Shown here: positions 1-30,000 of the stretch, one piece after another
Position numbering within the stretch: the stretch's first letter is position 1
Layout of the letters: every line of letters starts with the position of its first letter
NCBI RefSeq assembly: GCF_964340395.1
Contig: NC_135565.1
Coordinates: 10,601,742-10,631,741, forward strand
Source: Glandiceps talaboti
Taxonomy: Eukaryota; Hemichordata; Enteropneusta; Spengelidae
Length of the DNA: 30,000 nucleotides
Reading direction: 5' to 3'
The notes under the pieces: model-generated
Databases searched by the model: none
Seen by the model: only the letters and a program-made list of their open reading frames with translations
Told to the model about the DNA's origin: nothing
Made by a program: the position numbers and the translations under genes

Positions 1-23976
<23,976 letters not shown>

Positions 23977-24000
23977 TGTCAGAATAAAACTCACTCCCTA

Positions 24001-26075
24001 TTTACATAGATTTAGTAGACACTCAATCTCTCGAATCACTTTGTCTTCACAGAATACATTATCGTTTTACAATTGTCGCCAACGTCACGTGCCTCTCTTA
24101 CGTGCACTGGTGTCGTGGTATAAAACGCTAGAGTGATACGGTCCGACTCGGTAACATGAGTTACGTAATAACACAACAGTTTATTGCAGGTACCTGCAGA
24201 AGATATACATTAACAGTAATCAATGCATGAAAACGTAGTTATTGAAATATATAGAAAGTTTAGACATGATAAACATTGTGGTCCAATATTTAAAAGAACT
24301 TGAAGGAATATGGATGTCTTTTCCTTGGCAACCCGTTGGCTGGGTGTCATCGATCAAAGCTCTACGCTCGGCTTATTTTAAGCCTCGTCGGTTCCCTAGG
24401 GGAGGGGGCGGTACCAGTGGCTATCTCTGGTAGGCGTGTGCGGCCAATACTGCCAACCCCCAGTTTAGACCCATTTGACCAAAAATCAATACCCCATTTT
24501 AGACCATTACAGCTCTTAAGATATCACGTTTTAGACCAAAATACATTTTCAGTAGTTCTGCAAGAAAATAAAGGATTGTAAAATGTAGTTTTAACTCTTG
24601 CTTTTTTCCCCGGGGGTGGAGGGGACACTATTTTAGGGACAGATTATGGTTATTACACGGCACGGTTAAGACTTACTAAAGGATGTTCGACCAGCAAAAA
24701 AAAAAAAAAAAAAATTCTTCAGCTCGATAAAAAAACACAACCCGCATTCAAACCAAAGGGGTAGAAAACACATCTCAAAGGGAGGCACATATACGTATTG
24801 TCAAAGACGGGGAATATCTAACACCCCGCCCCCCCTTCCTGTCAATCGGTATTAGGTATGTATAGAACTGAGTTCTTGATATATTTGTCACATCATTTCA
24901 ATCTAGAGTAAGGATCACGTAAAGATAGCTTACTCTAGACAAAGAAAATGAAGAAATTTCAAAATTTTGTCGCTTCAGACGATGAAATTATTAAACAGTG
25001 TTGGAGAGATATTTGTCGAGCCATACTCTAAAATGTAGCAATGTTAGTAAGATTTGTCTCAAGCTTAATGTAGTTTTGTTTCAGATTAACTGGTTTATGC
25101 TGTAAACAGTGTTGTGGGGTCACGTGCTCTCTGGGTGTGCCCAATATACAGTATATACTACCTATCGCGTGAATTTCTCATAATTGAATTTAAGAATGAT
25201 TTTTAGGATAGTTTAGTAAAGGAATGATATCTAACGTTAATATTATTTACCCTTCGCCCTTCAAGTTTGTCGTGAATTCATATATTTAAACGTTTTTACA
25301 TTATGTCAACGGCTTTAACATGTTGAACTGTATACTAACTTATTGATCTCGTACCAGGTATTTAGATAACATATATAATCATAATATACAATATTTGTAG
25401 ATACCAATTAAATGAGAAAAATGTCAAACTGTCTTGGTTTAACAAAACAAACAAAAGTTCATTAGTCAGATTTTTTTTATCAATCAAGCAAATATATGAC
25501 GCTATGTCACCATTAGTTTGATGATTTATAACTTGGTGTACTGACTTGGGCAGAAAATGTCGCGTCCTCTGCACCATGTTTACACCATGTGTCACATTGT
25601 AACGAGGTTGCAATATATATATATGCAGTTGATGACCGCACACTTGACCTCTCAATTACTAAGACAGACTTGAAGACCACATCACTAACGTTTTTCCTTT
25701 CCTGTAGACTGCTGATAGATAGTTGAATTAACGACGATTCGTCTTCCGCAGTTGAAAAATTTATTCATAAAAATCTGCTATTTTGTTACGTTTTTTGGCG
25801 CTGTGACAATATATTTGATTTCACAATGAACACCAATGTGCTAAAAGATACAAATTGACTCATGCAAAGTAATGTAGCAATATTGGTTCGGTTTTTCTAC
25901 CACCAAACGATACAATTTAGCAATTATAATACTATTTTGGTGAGTCAAAAGACAGAATGTACCAATATAATGTTAGTAAAGCTTATGTCGAAACAGGCAT
26001 GGAAGCATCACTATCACTATCATTATCAGATCAGCTGACTTCTAGTGTATATGACGCTTCAAACAAATTAACCTA
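24001..26075. other. Region upstream of the channel gene, with a repeat-like GC-rich patch
   Basis: No gene is recognised. Directly upstream of the start codon (24001-24130) are CpG-containing stretches and a CACGTG box at about 24088. I cannot place a transcription start. At 24310-24660 there is a GC-rich, repeat-looking stretch (cctaggggagggggcggt; attttagacca occurs twice) followed by a 19-A run at 24696-24714 and C-rich sequence near 24825. This may be an old transposon or retrocopy, but no coding similarity is evident. Confidence 0.4.
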
Positions 26076-26728
26076 GGGAGAAATCACTCGACGCGTACCT
26101 TACATGGTGAAATCACTCCATGCGTACCTTACATGGTGAAATCGCTCCATGCCTACCTTACACGGAGAAATCACTCGATGGGTACCTTACATGGCGAAAT
26201 CACTCCATGCGTACCTTACACGGAGAAATCACTCGATGGGTACCTTACACGGAGAAATCACTGCATGCCCACCATACATTGAGAAATCACTCCTTGTGTA
26301 CCTTACACGGAGAAATCACTACATGCCTACCTTACATGGAGAAATCACTACATGCGTACCTTACATGGAGAAATCACTCCATGCCTACCTTACATATATG
26401 GTGAAATCACTCACTGCGTACCTTACATGATGAAATCACTCGATGCGTACCTTATCAGACAGACGGATAAATCACGCCATGCGTACCGTACCGTACATTG
26501 AGAAATCACTCCATGCGTACCTTACATGATGAAATCACTCGATGCGTACCTTATCACACGGATAAATCACCTTACATAGAGAAATTACTTCATGCATACC
26601 TTACACGGTGAAATCACTCCATGAGTACCTTACATGGAGAAATCGCTCCATGCATACCTTAAACGGAGAAATCACTCCTTGGACCATGCCTACCTTACAT
26701 GGAGAAATCACTCACTTCGTACCTTACT
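26076..26728. repeat. 29-bp minisatellite, about 22 copies
   Basis: The unit is gagaaatcactccatgcgta followed by ccttacatg; early units start exactly 29 bp apart (AAATCAC or AAATCGC at 26081, 26110, 26139, 26168). Variants alternate tacatgg/tacacgg and cgatgg/catgcg. A few insertions such as tatcagacagacggat break the register. Because 29 is not a multiple of three, open frames through it cycle through three reading phases with an 87-bp period. Confidence 0.93.
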
Positions 26729-29136
26729 CCAAAATTTGAATTGATTGATTTAACTTTAACATACTATGTGACAGTAATAAACAGTAATGTTTATTAGCAA
26801 TCAATTCTACCTTGTTCTGTTATTCTTTAGCGATCATTACAACCCTTCATTGTTTGCTCTAAGTCTTAACACAATATAACAAATTAACATTGTCTTTTTT
26901 ACTACCCATGTCTGATGAATACTGAGGTAATATTACGTCATGGCATACACGTAAATTTACACGCTTTACAAATAGAGCATACAGTTTGAAATTAATAGAC
27001 AAGTTGTCAAGTTCAGCGTGACTGACCACAGACGTTTTACATTTAAGGTACTACCAAACCCAAGTGACCATAGAATTTCAATTTAGGCAGCATGATGTTT
27101 TTTTTTATGTCTCACACATCAACATCTTTATGATACATAAAACAAAGTACAGAAAGTGATAGGTTGCGAGCATATAAAATGATACATTGTATTTCACTGT
27201 GAACACAAACAACGCACTGTCGGATGAAACAAGGCAGATTCAAACGCAAAACTGTTTTTTTTTTTATATTCACAGTTAGATAAAATGTAACATTTTATGT
27301 GCGTAAAAATACTTTATGTAAGATGTAAAAAAAACCATCATGTTGTCTAATTGAAACTCTGTAGTCTTCTGGTTTGGTAGTAAATACAATACAGATAGCA
27401 CACATGTACAGTGAATCCTTCCAAAATGTCATCTCTAGATCTGCCTGTGGTTAATGTAAACAATAGCTGTATAATTATATACACACTACTACAATTACAG
27501 TAGACACATGGTAGACTTGTAGATTGTACAGACTTAAACATCAAATATACAACTTTACAGTGATCACACCGATCAGACAATGAAACACTTTTCACAAATA
27601 AAAGATTAGTCTTTGCTATCTTGAACACAAGACCTTAAGTAACCAGTCACACTGAACTTGATTTTCCCTTTCTCATCAAAACTGCATGCCCAAAACTGTT
27701 GAGGGTGTAATTGCTCGTAATTCGAAACAATCGTAGCAGACGATATCGACGCCAAGCATCAAAGAACAGAGAAAAAAAATGTAACTGTGAAAACAGTATC
27801 GATAAATCGCCAACAAATATCAGACTATGTACAGGATGAAGAGCGAACGACAGATATCTCGGTTTAATATATCTAGCTAACAATTTGTATATAGCTGGGT
27901 AGCCACGTTAACAGTTCACTGTATTATCAAATCACGTTGCATTCCATGTATTTATAACAATTGAATTAGTGTTGTGTCATGTACTCACCTACCTGTACAA
28001 TCCTGGTATGCTTCTTCTTTATCCGTTACTCACGTTGCTTGAATACGAAGAATTGCATGGATGCAACACAGCACGTTTGTTTTCCAGAATATATTGTTTC
28101 GTCTGATCTATAGAAATTCTCACTACAAAGATACGGGCATACCGTTAGGAAAATATGCCAACCATTGACTTGGGTAGTTGCAGTGTCGACCATGCTCAGA
28201 GTGACTTGGACAGAGAAACCGATGGATATTAAAACTGTATAAAGTCTGGTGCTGTGCGCATGCGTGAACGAAATAACAGTAGATGAGAATGCTACAGTGT
28301 TTTTTTTTTATTTTCATTACTAAAAGCCATTTTCTATAGCGTTAATGGTGTCACACATAACACTAGATGTAGACATTATTCGTTCCGCATTTGTCTATAA
28401 ATGATCACAATATGTTAACAATTATAAGTCGGGTGGATTATTCGCGATAATATCTAATGCATAAATTATAAAAGTCCATCTCCGAACATGTAGTTAGATT
28501 TTGGAAATTGCTGTTTTAATTCGAGGCAATGAAATTGTGAATATTTACGAGTCAGCAGAAAGTCGTTGACACCCAGATAAACACAAATCCCACCTTCCTT
28601 TTTTCGAAGAGGAGACGTGACGAAAATGACGTTGCTTGCACTTTGTTTGGAGGGAGGAGACGAAGCGTTAATTTGGTGTGTACAGTTATACTAGTCTAGC
28701 CTCCTTATGATCTTGTAGCATACAATATAGCATGTCAAATCGGGCTGACAGTTATCAAAATTCAAAAACGATTTTTATTTACAACCAGGGGAAGTAAACG
28801 CTTTTTTTTAAAAGCATCGAACGAACAAATCGGTTATTATATTGGTCGTATTTCAACCTGTATGTATAAATATTAATATGTTCTAGTTATGAGGTATTTT
28901 ATCCATTGTCACTGTAATAATAACTCTGTGTACCCAAAGGCTAATTTTGCCGATAAAAGTACACAATATGCAAACCTTATAAAAACATAATTTAATTCTT
29001 TCTCAACAAAGAAATTAATCATTGCCAAGATGTGCTCAATCAATGTCAGACGGATTTGGCAGGCTATACCTTACCTTAAAAGATAATAAGGGGAGTATAA
29101 ATACAAGTTGTGTACACTAATTATAAATCATTGGGT
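26729..29136. other. Intergenic AT-rich region, no gene recognised
   Basis: Only short open frames (27347-27628, 27647-27883, 28123-28317, all minus) without recognisable domains. A donor-like site tacag|gtaggtgag at 27993 on the minus strand could mark a non-coding leader exon of the channel gene, but nothing else supports it. No tRNA, rRNA or tandem repeat stands out. Confidence 0.5.
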
Positions 29137-29345
29137 TGTCGGTGGCCGAGCGGTTAAACCACTAGCCTCTTACCACTGCGGCCATTCAGGGTTTAATTAA
29201 ATTTGCCACGAGAGTGTCGTTCAGTTTGACTCTACAGGAGGTTTTCCCCGGGTTCTTGCATTAACACTGAACCGTTGAGAGATGGCCTTCTTGAGATGTT
29301 TATATACTTATAGAACTATCCAGTATTATAATAAATGAATTATTA
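29137..29345 (+). mobile_element. tRNA-derived SINE
   Basis: The head ggtggccgagcggttaaacc contains an RNA polymerase III A box (tggccgagcgg, 29143-29153) in a Ser/Leu-tRNA-like context. A decayed B box (cagggtttaattaaat) lies about 45 bp on. The body has the motif aggaggttttccccgggttc, and the 3' end has an ATT-rich tail (ataataaatgaattattatt). A head of this kind, an unrelated body and a short-repeat tail are typical of a SINE. Folding as a functional tRNA is not possible because the acceptor stem and T loop are not complete. The family name is not known to me. Confidence 0.75.
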
Positions 29346-29358
29346 TTATTGTGCGCGC

Positions 29359-29360
<2 letters not shown>

Positions 29361-29432
<72 letters not shown>
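29361..29432. repeat. TA dinucleotide array
   Basis: About 36 TA units between the tail of the SINE and a small inverted-repeat element. Confidence 0.97.
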
Positions 29433-29434
<2 letters not shown>

Positions 29435-29516
29435 TTAATATCGGAAATTATGATATCTTTAATCATGACTTAGAGATGAATGTTTTTGCGATCTCCTGAA
29501 TTCTGATATTAAGTAT
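29431..29516. repeat. 86-bp element with 16-bp terminal inverted repeats
   Basis: The left end atacttaatatcggaa and right end ttctgatattaagtat are inverted repeats with one mismatch. TA dinucleotides border both ends, as for mariner-like MITEs with TA targets, but the left neighbour is itself a TA array, so the duplication cannot be proved. Confidence 0.55.
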
Positions 29517-30000
29517 ATTATGCTATGCTTTAGATTTGCCGAGACATTCAAAATAAATTGCGCAACATTGATGTTGTGTATCCATACTAACTGCGCTAAA
29601 ATCAAACCACAAACGATAGATTTAGTTCCCCTTTGCATTTCAATCAGACGAATTGGGTTTGTACAATATTACTAATATCGATTCTCCGGCAAGGAGATAA
29701 AAGTAAAAAAAAAAGTATAGTCGTAGAAGTATTCCTGGGAATATATTTCAATAAACGATTCCGTTTTCTAAATGACTCAAGTTCAGTCATGTTAAATGGT
29801 AGGGTGAGGTTGTATAGATATCCTGTGGAATTCGGTAGAATTGGGACAAATGGAAGTGCAACATCGATCACTGGAAAGTATTGAAAATGCACCGTCTAGA
29901 AATGTATCGTTTTTTTTTTACTGTGGCAGACGCGTCATAAACATGTCGCCTGGAGCTTTTACGCTTTCATCAATTTCTCAAAACATTCTTACATTTCGTT
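29517..30000. other. Right edge, nothing recognised
   Basis: AT-rich sequence with overlapping open frames on both strands at about 29633-29892. The minus frame contains several N-x-S/T sequons and an upstream acceptor-like ttccacag, but no domain is recognised and no partner exon is seen. Confidence 0.4.

Noticed and set aside
24110-24130. TATAAAA on the plus strand near the gene start
   Set aside because: It is oriented away from the minus-strand gene and no plus-strand transcript is evident.
24242-24581. Plus-strand open frames in the GC-rich patch
   Set aside because: No domain; the sequence looks like an interspersed repeat and ends near a poly-A run.
26120-26430. Repetitive open frames of about 94 codons; also considered as a CRISPR array
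   Set aside because: The 29-bp units are directly contiguous with no unique spacers, and the open frames only reflect the period of the unit.
27993-28060. Possible non-coding first exon of the channel gene (donor tacag|gtaggtgag on the minus strand)
   Set aside because: A single donor-like match in AT-rich DNA, with no matching acceptor that I can defend before 23976.
29137-29210. Functional tRNA gene
   Set aside because: The A box is good but the B box is decayed and no closed acceptor stem or T arm can be formed; the body and tail indicate a SINE.
29633-29892. Overlapping open frames on both strands at the right edge
   Set aside because: About 80 codons each, no known domain and no supporting splice partner within the window.

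Overview
The window reads as AT-rich nuclear DNA of an animal. It has small exons separated by introns of about 0.5-10 kb with GT-AG borders, dense microsatellites, a tRNA-derived SINE and an eroded non-LTR reverse-transcriptase end. The gene content (DEG/ENaC channel start, LDL-receptor class A modules, PAN/apple modules) and the style of the repeats fit a marine invertebrate, either a lophotrochozoan or an invertebrate deuterostome. The sequence alone does not tell me which.

One protein-coding gene can be supported. It lies on the minus strand, begins at an ATG at 23976 and runs off the left edge. Twelve exons are visible. Exon 1 encodes the intracellular N-terminus, the His-Gly gating motif, the first membrane segment and the start of the ectodomain of a DEG/ENaC (amiloride-sensitive sodium channel, ASC) subunit. 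After a 10.3-kb intron come seven exons of the LDLa type (13249, 11516, 10841, 9933, 7760, 6718, 4847), three PAN/apple exons (3713, 2822, 1295) and the start of a further LDLa exon at 47-1. Every junction seen is phase 1, and the joined exons give 682 codons without a stop. The thumb, the channel's own cysteine-rich region and TM2 would lie beyond the left edge. If so, the product is an ion-channel subunit carrying a large mosaic of ligand-binding-type modules inserted early in its extracellular loop.

Layout: 1-13249 is a run of module exons with introns. Those introns hold microsatellites, a foldback element (2182-2346), an antisense LINE relic (10300-10587) and a tandem array that copies the 3' end and 5' splice site of the second LDLa exon (11180-11440). 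13250-23513 is the first intron, with a degenerate ~170-bp tandem repeat, a pentanucleotide ladder, two inverted-repeat structures and an 0.83-kb CATA array with ~292-bp higher-order structure. 24001-30000 lies upstream of the gene. It holds a repeat-like GC-rich patch, a 29-bp minisatellite (26076-26728), a SINE (29137-29345) and a small TIR element next to a TA tract. I found no second gene there.
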